From the NCBI GenBank assembly GCA_025716815.1, contig JAIXMN010000016.1:744001-808000 (forward strand): 64,000 nucleotides of DNA, written 5' to 3'. The position numbers and the translations under genes were made by a program. Shown one piece after another: positions 13,148 to 26,064 of the stretch. The DNA is from Dichotomocladium elegans. Lineage: Eukaryota; Mucoromycota; Mucoromycetes; Mucorales; Lichtheimiaceae. A model generated the notes under the pieces. The model worked only from the letters and a program-made list of their open reading frames with translations. It was not told where the DNA came from and made no database searches. Numbering within the stretch: the stretch's first letter is position 1; each line of letters starts with the position of its first letter.

Positions 13148-14135
13148 ATGTATAACTCATCAAAGCCAAGCGTGGATAGCGTACAAGATTTATACCAGGC
13201 CATGGGCAATTTGAGGGAAGCTTGCGATGACCTGATTAATACTGAAGTGAGAAAATCAAACTTGAATCCACTTGCTGAACAACAAATACGCGAGCGCATT
13301 GAGAACGTGTGTGTTTTCCTTTTTTTTAATGTTTTGGGCATTGGTAAATTCGACATTGAATAACTTTTACTGCGAACCAGTTTATCAGAGAGACGACCAC
13401 TACGGCAAGTTCCAACATCCTTGTGGACGAGACCGGTGCCCAAGAACTTCTCAATCTGGGATGTGGTAAGGATGCTCCGGGGAGAGCAGGGAAGGACATG
13501 AGAGGAAAAGCGCATACTAGACAACCTTCTCTCTTCTCTGGTGTTTTCGTATGGTACTGATATCAAAAACCATTCTCGCCCGGTATGACGGGAACATAGA
13601 GCCACAAGATCAGGGACTCTTATGGAGGAAGACAGGGCTTGAGAAGGATGCACGGGGATTAATCGAGGAGATCATTTCAATGAGGAGGACGTTACCAACA
13701 CAGATGTTACCCCTAATCAAAGACATTGTTCTTGAGAGATCATATGAAGTCGATCATGTTGATTTTGAAGACGCGAATAATAACCAAGGCCAAGACACAG
13801 GAACAGGTGCGCGTTTGAATTCCAAAAATGGGAGTTGGTACGACTGGGGTGTGCTCACATCTGTGTAAAAATTGCAGGATACACCCCACCGACGGAGGTG
13901 GAAAAGATGTTAAATGAGCATCGGGATGCGATGGCGCTGTTAGCGCGTCTGGAAGAGGTAACACGGATATAAATGGGACCTTTTTCTTTCAACCCGAGGT
14001 GAGTAGTCAAGGTATAGACTGTCTGACGCGCATGTGGATTTTGTTTCGCTATAGGCGTTGCCAGAGACGACCAAGGACTGCGAGGCATTACTGGAACTAT
14101 TAGACAACGCAGACAAAAGACGCTTGCAGCAATAA
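13148..14135 (+). CDS. Probable kinetochore protein, Mis14/NSL1-like (MIND/Mis12 complex)
   Basis: Model: five exons, 13148-13308, 13389-13465, 13600-13806, 13878-13957 and 14055-14135 (201 aa), phases consistent. The protein is helical. The central part has NILVD...EPQDQ...LEKDARGLIEEIISMRRTLP, which resembles the Mis14/NSL1 pattern of an 'NI-(I/V)-x-G' element, an EP-D element, a coiled coil and an RR-x-x-P end. The C-terminal LLARLEEALPETTKDCEALLELLD resembles the family's closing 'L..LP.T......A' helix. Length fits the family (about 200 aa). NSL1 is part of the Mis12/MIND complex that links CENP-C to Ndc80 at kinetochores. The identification is from motif spacing only. The intron 2 acceptor (13599) is the least certain: an alternative exon using ORF 13551 leaves a phase conflict. 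Confidence 0.5.
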
Positions 14136-14259
14136 AACAAAAGACACATGAAAATCTGGATGCGTGTGTAATAATGCACTGTGTCACATTGAGGTTTCTC
14201 GACTCCTAGATTCAATTCTTCGTTATACCGTTCTCTCTTTTCTTCTTTAGACTGACATT

Positions 14260-17200
14260 ATGACATCGCAAAGTGTAAATGACCGAGATCCGGTAAACAA
14301 CCATGATACCTCGGCTGTGATGATGTCCAGGAAAACAGGGTGGAAGAGTCTGAAGATAAAACGCGACGAACCCCACAGTGCCACCAAAGAAGCTAGCCAA
14401 GAGGATCCAAAGCAGGAAGGCGAAGAATCGCCGAGCCAGCAATCTTCCTTGCAGCAAAAGCAGTCGCAGCAAGAGAGAATCAGCGGGTTCGACGAAGCAG
14501 AAGACCACCAGGATGATCATAAACAGATGAACAGCGAGTTTTCCTTGGTTCTAAGCGCACTTCGAGGAACTGTTGCAGGTCAGTACGACAAGAGAAGCGA
14601 AGACCAGCAGACAAATCCCACAGAGCAGGCGACGGCGATGGATCCAGAGGAGCACAAGGTGCCAATGTCTCCCGTCCCACGCAGTGCTCGCGCCGATCAG
14701 ATTATTGCTTCTGCTCAAGCAGCCAGGGACGAGGCAGAGAACAAGCAGTACGAGTATATGTATAATTATCCGGCCGAAATTCACATACCTGACGCGGACT
14801 CATCCGTTGAGGATGCAGAAAGTGAGCCGACGACGCCTATACCGTCTCGGCTTAGCTCAGATGAGGAGCGTCCAGCCCGCAATCACTCCCCCGTGCACGA
14901 AGAATCACAGCAACAGCTGCCAACTATAGATCAGCTGCAGCAACAGACTCGGATCGATCTTCCTGAGGACAAAAATATGGCCGACTTTGTGACCCCGCCG
15001 ACGCCAGGCGCCCCACCAAGCACATTTAAAGATGATGACCTTCATGAACAATCCCTTGACGATCCGCCTTCTAAAATTCCCACTAACCAAAAGAACGGTA
15101 TTCCACCGAATACCTTAAGCCCACGCGATCAAGAGTATGCAGGTACGTGGGTCATGAAGGGGTATTAAAAATCACAATTTTCTAAATAAAAAGTGTAGAT
15201 GAAACGATGCTTAGAGGAATACATGCGTTTTTCAACAACAATTTCAACGAGGCTGAAGTTGCGTTTCGATCACAATCTGATGAGTTGAGTGTCTTGGGAG
15301 CGAGGAAGAAAGACTGAAGTGGAGAATGCATGAAAACAGCTGAAAAGAACAGAATAGCTCATGAAAGCACGTCAATGTTAGAGATCCGCTCTATGCTCTT
15401 GGATTGGGTACTATGGCCTTCATCAAAGGTAATAACAATGGAATATCGAAGAATTCACTATGTATTTCTTATTTATACCCGCTTTGGGCTCGTAGCACTA
15501 TCGGTAGGTGCGAAGAAATGGGAAGAATGGAGGAAACAGACATTGAAATAGCTGGAACATGGCGAATTCTACAGACAGCAGATGGTGAGAGTTCCGAAGA
15601 CGCAATAACGCAGCTGACTGCAACCTTTCAATTTGCAACGGCTCAAATTGACGCAGCATCCGCGAAGAAGCCTCTAAAAGACACTGTGTCGCATTATTTA
15701 ACAAACCTGATGGGAACCAACACGACAGGTTTGCCAACTAACACAAGCCCCCTGTCGCATGAAGCCATGGAGAAAAAACCCGATTTTATGTCAAATGGCG
15801 CTCTACGCGCCCACGTCATACGGTCCGAATGCTGTCTCTTAATGGCAATGGTATACCTCAGTCAAGAGTCTGCAGTGGGCTATCTCAAAGCGGGACTTAA
15901 CCTACGCCGTGGTAAGTTGTAGCCCATGTCATTTATGATATGCGTTAGGCGAATGATCGTTTGGGGTACAGCTGACTGCAATCAAATTAAGCATACAGCA
16001 GCTATAGCTTGGTGTGGCAAGAATATAAGCGTATGGGCCAAGAGTTCAACACTTTCATGGACAAGAATACTATATCAGCCATTCAGTTTGGGTAAGTTTG
16101 CTAGCATTTCCCTTGCGATGGTCCTGACTCTTTTCTTTCAGCATTGGATCTGTTCATCTTGTGCTTTCGTCTCTCCCTCCCAAAATTCTGAAGATCATCT
16201 CTGCATTCGGGTGGAATGCAGACAAACACCTTGGATTTGCATTGCTGCAGCTTTGTATGGATGGTCAGCGGATACGCTCGCCTTTGGCGGCAATGATGTG
16301 CGCATTAAATGCCGGTGAAGCACGCGGCCCGTTCTTGCTAACAATTCTGTGCTTTTAGGCTATTAATGTACTATGTCACACTCATGACATACTGCCCTCA
16401 AATCTTGACCCGCGTGATGCTCCAGCCTGCTATTGAAGTGCTTCTGGAAGCACAAAAAACCTTTCCAAACTCTGCATTATTTCTCTACTTTGCCGGGAGA
16501 ATTTCACGTCTGTCACGCAATATTCCTCTATCGCAACAATCCTTCTTGTATACATACAAAGTGAGCCAAGGGGCGGCATGGGCGGAGACGACGGTGGGTC
16601 ATTTGGCGACGCATGAGATGGCGCTTAATTGCGTGGTAGACCTCGATTGGGCCAGCGCAGCGCTGCGTACTGTTGAGCTTCAAGGCAGGTATGGCTCAGC
16701 GGCATTCAATAAGTACTTTTATGGTACCTGCATGGAAATGCTTGGCAACCGGAGCGAGGCGATCTTAGCTTTCGCCGAGACAACGACGCTCTTTGGGAGC
16801 AAAAAGAGCCAAGAAGAGCAATTTGTCGCACACCGTATTACATTCTTCGAGAAGAGCGGTTATCAGGACATGGACATATTCCTACCCGGGTTCGAGATCC
16901 TTTACCTCTGGAATCTCTTCCCGAGCATGCAAAAAGCAGAACTTCAAGAATGTCTGGATCACGTCGAGGCAACTCTCTCAATCATCTACAAGCGCGAGAA
17001 AAAGGAATACCAGATCCGTACCTTTGAACTCATGCCGGATATTCCGCCACCAGACTATTACGATCAACGTGCTATTTTACTCCTCATCAAAGCACATATC
17101 CTCAACTGCTTGGGCCAGAGTAACGATGCCATTGCTCATCTCAACTGGATCGTAGATCACAAAGATCGTATTACGTACTCCACGTGGGTATTGCCCTACA

Positions 17201-17612
17201 CCTACTGGTAAAAGTGCAAAATGATATATACACCACCATCAACAGGTTAATCTGAGTTATTTCCTAGGGAGTCCGGCGTCGTGTCCTGGTATACGGGCGG
17301 CCTCAAGCGGGCCAGAAGCCTTTGGGAACAGGCATTGGCGTGTACCGGATACGACTTCGAATACAGGCTTGCAATTGTAATGTATTTTATTCTATTCCTT
17401 TGGCCTTGAAGGGAACTAATGGTACAGTATAGAAACTAAACCTCGCTGTCCACCACGCGATCGATATCGGGGTCCCGGAAACTCCCTCGAGGTCAAAATT
17501 TAAGGGTCACACAAGCTTTGGGCGCAAACGTCTTCCGGTTGCTGAAGAATCAAGTCAAGATATAAATACCACAGCATCCACCGTCGCTAATACAGCACCC
17601 ACGGAGAATTGA
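14260..17612 (+). CDS. Iml2/TTC39-family protein (tetratricopeptide-like helical repeats)
   Basis: Model: nine exons, 14260-15142, 15199-15283, 15382-15428, about 15516-15911, 15992-16091, 16142-16297, 16359-17207, 17268-17376, 17433-17612. Residues 1-290 are an acidic, Gln/Ser/Pro-rich, probably disordered tail. The folded part starts with ETMLRGIHAFFNNNFNEAE and DPLYALGLGTMAFIK, then NLRRAYSSYSLVWQEYKRM, SALFLYFAGRISRLS and WVLPYTYWESGVVSWYTGG, a series matching the Iml2/TTC39 outer-membrane/inclusion-body-clearance family. Yeast Iml2 is associated with mitochondria and inclusion-body handling via lipid droplets; the role here is inferred. The start of exon 4 is uncertain (15516 or an alternative AG near 15540), since phase allows two choices. 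The long disordered N-terminus is unusual for the family. Confidence 0.75.
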
Positions 17613-18716
17613 ACCAGCATCTTGAAGCGTAATAGAGACAGACTGTGTTTATTTCTTCATTACAAAAAAAAAGGTTACATTGAAAAAATATTTTGCATGC
17701 TCGCATCTCGAATTCCCAGGGGTGTCCCCAATTTTATTTTATGACAAAGCATTGTCGTTTCGTCCCTCTCACAGACACAGTGCATGTATTGTTAATGAAT
17801 GTTCCAGATTGCCGAATGCTGGATTTAGTTCATTGAGGCAAGTCCGTTGGGTGTGATGGGCATAGAAATAAAATGTCTACAGAACAGTGCTCCATAGCTA
17901 GGCGATTACATGTGCCTTTGCTTGCCTCTTTCGCTTTCGACCTAATGCCAACGTTTCATAGATAAAAAGCCAGACATAAGAATACCTCAGGAGGAGGCTG
18001 TTAGAAGAGGAAGAGCGAGAGGGGAAAGGAAACCATTCTTTGCTGATAGCTAAGCTCGCTTACGGGTATGAGAAACAGCTTGGACACTGTCTCCATGGGC
18101 TTGGATCCCAAATTGCGCTATGTAGCGCTCAAGGTGGGACAATAAAGCGTCAGCAAACTGTTTTATTGTGTATAGACTAAGAAGCTCCGGTATCTATAGG
18201 GCAATCAGCAGTGTACTCTGTTGCTGAGAAACACGGGCGCTTTGGTGGCGGGGCGGAGGCGGACCGGTTCGTTTGCTGAGGAAGAGACGGTTGCAAGCTT
18301 ACTCAAAGAGCGGGTTCTTTTTATTTTTGAGCACGCCTCTTCTTCTTTTTTCCCTCCCCCTCCTTTGTGTGAGTGACAGAAGGAAGTAAAAAGGAAAAAA
18401 AAAAAGAAACGCATCGTAAGCATTTTTTAAATCCATTCCATATTTCGGTACCTGGATCATTGTGTGTGCGTGTGTTTGGGTTGTCCCTTGCATTCTTTGA
18501 GGATAATGGCAAGCTCACTAAAACAGCGGTCGAAAAGAGTGTAGGAGTATAACGAAAAAGCAGCCAACATCCAGACCAGCGCGTACAGCCTTTTTATTTA
18601 CTGGTAAAAACATGCACATGTTACGACATCTACAGTGACTTTGGAAACGATAAGCTGATCTGGTCAAGATTCATTCAAAATTGCCCTTGACAGTCTGATT
18701 CACCACATCTCCCACT
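17613..18716. other. Intergenic region upstream of the heat-shock factor gene
   Basis: No gene recognised. It holds the 3' region of the Iml2-like gene and the HSF promoter, with an A-run at about 18398-18411 and pyrimidine tracts near 18330-18365. Overlapping minus-strand ORFs at 18205-18518 are low-complexity Phe/Lys frames and were not called. Confidence 0.4.
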
Positions 18717-21256
18717 ATGCCTCGCTCCTCTAGTCGATCCGGCAAGCACACCCAGGCAGCACCCGGCAGAAAACGGGCACGTCTCCCAGAGCAAGATAAC
18801 ACGCTCGAGTCAGTGACAGGAAATGGCCCGAAAGCTGAAGCTGATGCAGACAGTCAAGAGCAGCAGACCCAAAGCAAACGATTAAAAGCCCCGCCTTCCC
18901 CGGATGACTTCAACGATGAAGACGGCGAAAATGGTGGAAATAACGATTCTTCCCCAACATCCGCGGTCATCGCAACGCAGAGAACGGGTGTTCAACGTGG
19001 CGTACCAGCGTTCCTCAATAAGCTTTACAGGTACAACGCTACTGTTTGATGATGCTAGGAGTAGGAAGGTACGCAAGCATCATTTAACTCCTACATGTAA
19101 TTTTCTCGTAGTATGGTAAGCGAATCTTCAACAGACAATCTTATTCGCTGGTCGGCCGATGGCACTTCGTTTGTTGGTAAATAATCGAACGATAGATAGG
19201 TTTGGATGTGGCGGCTAACAAAAAACAAACTCGATTCTAGTGGAGAACCACGAAGTCTTTGCTAAGACGGTTCTGCCACGCTATTATAAACACAACACCT
19301 TTGCATCTTTTGTCCGGCAGCTCAACATGTACGACTTCCACAAGGTGCCGACCGTGCAGCAAGGCGTACTGTTTCCTGAGAGCGAGCGGGTGATGTGGGA
19401 ATTCAGCAACGAAAACTTCCGGCGCGGCCGACCCGATCTTTTGCTGCTGGTGACCCGCAAGCGAACCAGAGACCGGGAGAGTAGCGATGGAGAGACAGTT
19501 ACACTCGCTTCGTTGGTCAAAGATATCACGGCAATCCAGCAGCATCAGAAAATGATTAGCACCGATCTGCGCAGCTTGCAAAAGGATAACTCGATCTTGT
19601 GGCAGGAGTCCCTGGCAGCACGTGAGAAGCACCAGTTACATAAGGACGTGATTGAAAAAATACTCCAGTTTCTCACCGCCGTCTTCTCGAGTGAGCACAA
19701 TATTTTGGCGGCAACAGCACAGCAAATCAACGGTCCTTTCATGCTTGGCAAGGACAACGAATATATCAGCCTGCTGGGGAAAGCCGGTCAAGGTACGTAG
19801 CCTATTTCTCTTTTTTCGAGTTGTTCTCCAGTGTGTATAGAGAGGCGAGCAGAAGTTCTTTGTTAGTCGATCAACTGCTATATATCGGAAAGGAGAAGAA
19901 CACCTTTTTCGATTTCCGTTGATCAATCTACGCCCTCTATACTATGGCATATAGGCGATATACGTGGTTCTCTTGAAGGTCGTTTACCAACTGCTTTGAT
20001 CGAAGAGGCAGCTCAATTAGCCGGAGTAAAACCCTTGCAAGGATTTGGATCTATATCTGGAACCGATGATCCCGTGGGTAGGTATCAAGAGTCAGAAAGA
20101 GCAAGACTTCAGGGAGCCCTGTCCTCGGCGTTAATGCTGTCGTACTCAATGTTACCTGGAATGAACACCGCAGGTTCATCCTCCTCAACTGCTCCGTCGA
20201 CAGTATCTTCTGCAAGTTCCATCGAGCCCGCTGGCGAACTGAAAAATTTCACGGAAACTCTCAATTCTGCATCTAGATCAGCCGAGGCCATCACGCAGGA
20301 CATTGATGAACTTGAAGCAGATATCGAAGCGCTTGCTGCAAACATCGGCATCGACACCAACCGTATTGGCGACGGCTACCTCGAGGGCTTTGGTAGCGAG
20401 TATGAGTCGATGATAATGGGGGCGTCCCGTTCAGACAAAATTCGGCTCTACGAACTGGCAGGAGGATCTCACGTCAAGAATAAATACGATGGTTCCTCTC
20501 CCAATTTAACCAAGGGAAAGGAAGCCACTGTCCCGGTGCCTGTCCCGGTGCTATCAAGTACGGCTGCCCTCAATACTTCTGAAATGCCAATGGTAGGCGG
20601 TAGTCTGCCTGTTACGCCTAATTCAGCTCAACATCCGGAGATTCCAGTCGACATCCTTGAACCACCGCGGCCAGTGAGTTCTTTTTCTTCTTCCCTATTT
20701 CATATGATTGTATTTACCTTATAGGATATAACAGACTTCGGTCTCGGATACTGCACCATGTACCAACATCCCGCCGACCATCCACCTTGGTGCGCCCTCG
20801 GGTAGCAATTTAAGAGACACACCAATCCCACAGACAGGACCGCCGTTCATGACGACCAGTCTCTTCAATCATCCGCTCTATCAAAACTTTTCTATCCCTC
20901 CAGGCATACCCCTTCCAAGTCTCCAACCCGGCCAACCTCAGCAACAATATGTTGCTGTTCCTGTCCCCATCCCTGTCCCCGTTCCGATGCAGCAATACCA
21001 AGAACAGCAACGGCAGAACCAGGACAATGGTACCGGCATAGCAGCGTCAGCCGCAGCGGCAGCGGTAACAAGCCTCCCGCATGGGTTTCAAAGTCCTTAT
21101 TTTGGTTTCCAACTCCCATACCCACAAGCGTTTGCAAACAATCACTTTAATAGTACAGCTGCTTCTGCAAAAAGCGATCAGCAACAGCCTCAACAACAGC
21201 AGCAACAGCAGCAGCAGCAACAACCCTATCCACAACAGTCACAACAGCGACCGTAG
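18717..21256 (+). CDS. Heat-shock transcription factor (HSF family)
   Basis: Model: five exons, 18717-19030, 19112-19176, 19241-19792, 19955-20673 and 20735-21256 (723 aa), all phases consistent. Residues 1-94 are basic/acidic disordered sequence with KR-rich candidate nuclear signals. The HSF DNA-binding domain covers about 95-205: VPAFLNKLYSMV, IRWSADGTSFVV, VLPRYYKHNTFASFVRQLN, MYDFHK and the wing region, ending FRRGRPDLLLLVTRK. It is followed by a heptad-rich trimerisation region (about 225-300: ITAIQQHQKMISTDLRSLQ...). The C-terminal third is Ser/Thr/Pro-rich and ends in Gln runs, a plausible activation domain. The DNA-binding domain is interrupted by two introns. It should bind nGAAn heat-shock elements as a trimer. 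Fungi often have several HSF-like genes, so whether this is the HSF1 orthologue or a Skn7/Sfl1-like paralogue is not decided; no response-regulator domain is present, which argues against Skn7. Confidence 0.9.
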
Positions 21257-21330
21257 ATGGTTATGTTAATTTGATTTCTTCTTTGGTCTAAAAACTACAA
21301 TATATAAAGAAAGGCTATGGTCCCATACTT

Positions 21331-22860
21331 TATTTTCAGAAATACATTTCGTAAGGGCGGTGGGAACTATGACGCATATAAAGTAAACAAAATGTCGCGC
21401 AAAAATATTATCAACGTCCGTTAATCAACAGAAAATATCAGCCGCCTTGTTACTCTTTAACTTACCCCGAAAGGTAGCTAGGCATGCCAATGCCGCAATA
21501 ATGGAGGAAGGAACGACGACGGATCGACGACAACACCAAAGGCAAAGGCATCAGGGGGAGCAGACAAAGTCAAAAACACTTCGACGAAGCCATGGTGGGA
21601 GACCTGCGCCGGTGCAGCCAAACCACGGTCCCACCCAGCGCCCATATCCCCCCTCTCGAGGCACTTGAGTTAGGCTGATGTAGTTATCTACAGAGGATCC
21701 GGAATATTAGAAGATGGCAGAATGGAACAAGAGTAACCTATTGCCTTTACTTTGCTCTTGACCACTGACCAACACTGCTCATCGGATACATTGTTATCCT
21801 TAATACTCGATGTATTTAGAGATATCCTCGGCCTCATGGATAGGTGTATTATCCATTACCAAATAATGACCCTTCATATCTTCATACTTATCCATCTCGT
21901 CCATCGTGGCCTTAAGGAAGCCGAGATAATGTCCACTTGCAGTTCCTCTGCTCGCAACTTCAGACTAACCTGCCCTCTTTCTTTTCTTAGTTGGTGGCTG
22001 CTGGAGTCTCAAGCTACATTGAATGATCCCTGTTACTGAGATCGCTTCCAAGATTGTCGTTGTCTTTGCTCTTGTCTTTGGTACTGTAACCACTGCAGGA
22101 GTCCGTCTCTTGGACCATGCCATGCTGCATATCATGGTAATATGGAATCCAGACGCATCAGGAAAAACGGGGCTTTTTCTAAAGTCGATGTCGGTCCTAT
22201 CCCATCCGCGCACCCAGTCAAGGCGCTCTTGGATCTTCACACCATTATTCCTGTCTACAGGCCGAAACCGACTCCTTTTCAATGACAAGTTGCATTCGTT
22301 TTCCATAAATCGATGGAGCATCGTTTTAGATACTTTGAAGCCCTCAAATTGTGGAAGCACTTGCTCCATCAGCTGCTCTAGGACAATGGATGGACTCTCA
22401 TCAATACATTCTAAAATAACGCTCCTATGCTCTTCATTGAGAATTTGCCAACAACCCCTGGCTTTAGATTTCTTACAGATGCTGACAGGGTCCTTCTCGT
22501 ACTGTAATTACCATTGCTGGGCCGAATGAACATGGATTCCTAGCAGCTGATGTACTCAAGACCTTCTCAAACATCCATTTGAAAAATCAGACCTTGTGTT
22601 GGTCTGTGTACGCTGTGTAACTGCGTGGGAATGTGTGTGGTAGTAAGATCAGAGCTATCTACACGATATGCTACGCAGATATTCGGTGCGAGAACAAACG
22701 GATTGCGGAGAGGACACTTCTTCATCCGTAACTTAGTCCATAGGTTCAGAGAGCCATCCTCATCAACGACCTGACCTTGACCATCTTTGTACAAAGATAG
22801 ATTGTTCATTGCAGAATGTAAATAGTCAAAACCACGATTTGTGTTGTTTGTATGCCTTTG
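21331..22860 (-). mobile_element. Tc1/mariner-IS630 transposon, copy B, with transposase pseudogene
   Basis: The left end TATTTTCAGAAATACATTTCG matches the inverted terminal repeat seen in copies C and H; the right end appears truncated near 22860. On the minus strand 22369-21965 encodes a transposase fragment with the first DDE aspartate in VFPDASGFHI and a mariner-like AWSKRRTPAV segment. The second motif (MDN.PIH) is readable at about 21830-21870 and the third (LNP, then EQCWSVVKSKVK) at about 21745-21780 only with a frame change. Several stops make it a pseudogene. A region near 22620-22640 is deleted relative to copy C. The element ends about 120 bp before the NOC3 start codon. Confidence 0.8.
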
Positions 22861-22977
22861 GAAGATGTATTGCCAAATTGGGGATCTGCTCCCCCTCCCC
22901 CAACTTCGTTCTCTTAAAGCCCGCCACAAGAGAAAATTTACAGTTTTTTTTTTCGGATCCTATCCACTCTATTTGAC

Positions 22978-25900
22978 ATGGCGGGCAAACGATCGATCAA
23001 AAAAGCTACCAAATTGCCCAACAGCAAAAAGTCTTCTTCCAACACCCGATCGTCTAAGACAGCCACAGCATCAAAGGCGAAGAAACTTACCACGTCCGCT
23101 GCTAATGCCGGAGCGACACAGCGCCGCCGTGCCCCTAAATCAAAGGATCCTCATGTACGCCCCACTTTTGACCGCGCTCCCATAAACACCGATCGAAACT
23201 GATCCATGTTGATTTAGGATAAGATCCCCGCCTTTGTACCTGTTCCTGGAGCCGACGCGGAGGACGTTGACATTTCGGACGAAGATCTAGCCTTTTTCGC
23301 CGAGAACGAAGGGTTTGGGCAGTTTTTGGAGTCCATGAATCCCAAGGCCTTATCAAAGTATGGGACACAGTCACTCAGGCGAAGAAAGAACTAAATAGCG
23401 ACGGGGGAACTTTTCTTTGTAGGAACTTAACGCGCGATCAAATCCCAAAGATCGATCGATCCAAGAAAAAGGCAGAGAAGGAGGAGAAGGAGGATGTAGC
23501 GGTTTCAGAATCGGACGAAGAGGATTATGATCCTCAGATTGATATCAATGACGACACGGATGATGATGATGATGTACTAAGCGATACGGTCGAAGCAGTT
23601 AACCTTTCTTCGTCGGAGGATGAAGCGATGGACGACGAAAGCCAGGAGGTGGACGACGACGAAGAAGAAGAAGAAGAAGAAAGAAACGCCATTCAGGCCA
23701 TGATGAGTAACAGAAATAAGGGCCCTTCGTCGAAAAAGCGCAAGCACCAGAACGACGAGGATGATGAATTGATGGACTATGAGCTCAAGCCGCGTAAAGT
23801 GGGCGATGAATGGACTCGCAAGGATTTCGTAGAGCGTTTGCCAATCAAGTTACCCAGTGGCAAGATCCAGGCGGTGGAACGAGAGCAAGAAATTGAAAAC
23901 GCCGAAAGCGATGCTGAGCAAGAGAATATCCATACAGCCGAAGAAGTCACCAAAGTCGAGCCAAAGAAAGAAGAGAAGGAGAAGAAAGAGGAACCGGTGT
24001 TGTCAAAAAAGGAGTATCTTCTGAAGAAGAAGGAAGATATGGCTTTTATTGCCATGAGCATTCAGGAAGATCCTGAAGAAAACGTATGTGTGTGAGCAGA
24101 ACGCTGGAATACACCACAAGAAGAGGAAAGCTGATATGAGAATATTTTCTTATAGGTCTCTCACTTGAAAACGCTACGTCGGCTCACAGCGGATGAGAAT
24201 CCGACTGTCAAAAAGTTGGGCCTGCTTACACAACTTGCGGTTTACAAAGACATCATTCCAGGGTAATATCGAAGTAGAATTATGTATTGCGCGAGGATAA
24301 GCTTTTGACCCGCCCCTCCCCTGGAAAAAGGTACCGCATTCGACCATTGACAGAACAAGAAGAAGCAGTCAAGGTGTCGAAGGATGTAAGAAAGACGCGC
24401 GACTTTGAGAAGGCGCTACTCAACAGCTACGAGTTGTACCTGAAAGACTTGGAAAATATACTCAGTACGTATTCGTGTGATTTGTTTTGCTTGGGATCTG
24501 AAAAGAAATTCATATGTGTATCAACAGAGATGAAGGCGCCGGAAGAAGACGCCAGCATTGCTCTGGTTGCAACCAAGTGTGTGTGTGAACTCTTGACAAC
24601 GAAGACACACTTCAACTTTCGATTGAATCTGATGATGGCCGTCGTTACGCGTATGAGCAAAATATATTGGACCGAGGTAAGAAGAAAATGTTGGGGGGGG
24701 GAAAGAACGCAATTGACCTAAATCCTGCAAAGACGTCGGAATTATGCTACAAAGCCATCGTTGATGTCTTCGAGAACGATGACACGGGGCGCGTGTCACT
24801 CGATGCAGTGATCATGATGACGCGCATGATCAAATCAAAACATTATCAGGTGCACGAGAAAGTGATCAATACTTTCTTGCATCTTCGTCTCAAGGACGAG
24901 CTCATGCCAGAGTTAAGTAAACAATCTGGCAGCGCAGATGCCAAGGGCAAGAAAACAAAGAAGCAATTCCTGAACAAGAAGGCGCGCAAAGCACTCAAGG
25001 AGACAAAAGAGATTGAGAAAGAGTTCAAGGAAGCCGAAGAAATTGTCGACAAGGAAGAGAGGGAAAAAACCGTAAGTGAACAAAGGCTGTATCAAAGTGA
25101 ATACTTACTTTAGCTCTTGCTTTCTTTAGCACACCGAGACGCTCAAGTTGATCTTTGCCTTTTACTTCCGCATTCTGAAGAAACAGCCTACTTCACCTCT
25201 GCTTCCTGCAGTGCTACAGGGACTTGGAAAGTAAGCATACAGAAAGATTGAAACACACGGAAATTTGCTGACTAGCGGAGGTACGATTCATAGATTTGCC
25301 CACTTGATTAGCGTCGACTTTTTTGATGATTTGTTGGCTGCACTGAAAGCAGTCCTCGACAGCCTTGATGATGCCACCAGCAAGGGCGCTGCAGGGGCTG
25401 GCACGCGAAAGCGTCTTCTTTGTATCATCACAGCATTTGAGCTACTTTCTGGACAAGGTATAATATATGCATGACCAAAAGGAAAAAAAGGACAATGAGA
25501 AACTGACTGGGATGGAACGATTAATAGGGGAGGCATTTGTCACGTATGACCTCAAAGAGTACTATTCTGCTTTATATGAGATCATGTTTGAGGCAGCATT
25601 CCATTATAACGTCGAGCACAAACTCAATCCGGAGTATGCATCCGAGGCAGAAATGCTTGTGCGAGGTTTGGAGTTGATGTTTATCAAAAAGCGACAGGTG
25701 CCCATCGATCGGATGGCGGCGTTTATCAAAAGATTCTCTATTATTGCACTCAACATGCCCACGAGGACTGCTTCAAACTGTCTCCAGATGATGAAACGTC
25801 TAATTGCTGTAAGTTAGAGTACACAAAGTATACAGTATGACTTTAATACTCATGATGGGATGATAGAGAGACAATCGGTTAGATGCGCTTGTGCAATCGG

Positions 25901-26064
25901 AGGACCGTGCTGCAAGTGGTGTGTACATGCCCTACCTTCAAGATCCCGACCTTTGTAATCCCTTTGGCACGAGTCTGTATGAGCTATTCCTTTACAAAGA
26001 TCATTATGATCCCAATATCCGCAACTTGTCCCAGACGATCCTGCAACCTCCGGAATCACAGTAG
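22978..26064 (+). CDS. NOC3: Nucleolar complex protein 3 (Noc3-like), ribosome biogenesis and replication initiation
   Basis: Model: eleven exons, 22978-23154, 23218-23357, 23423-24083, 24156-24262, 24331-24464, 24528-24676, 24733-25071, 25130-25230, 25294-25457, 25528-25808, 25867-26064 (816 aa), phases consistent throughout. The N-terminus is Lys-rich, followed by long Asp/Glu runs (about 120-200). The family core is clear: [38 protein letters not shown]...HFNFR, then the CBF/Mak21-like C-terminal half with [27 protein letters not shown] and a closing [35 protein letters not shown]. Noc3 pairs with Noc2 in pre-60S export from nucleolus to nucleoplasm and in yeast also contributes to pre-replicative complex loading. 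An intermediate Lys/Glu-rich helix (about 515-560) is a probable coiled coil. The promoter is bordered by transposon copy B. Confidence 0.92.

Noticed and set aside
13551..13868. Stand-alone 105-codon ORF in the NSL1-like gene
   Set aside because: Its 5' part conflicts in phase with the upstream exon. Using the acceptor at 13599 gives a continuous protein matching the family pattern.
18205..18518. Phe/Lys-rich minus-strand ORFs upstream of HSF
   Set aside because: They arise from A/T and pyrimidine tracts in a promoter region.
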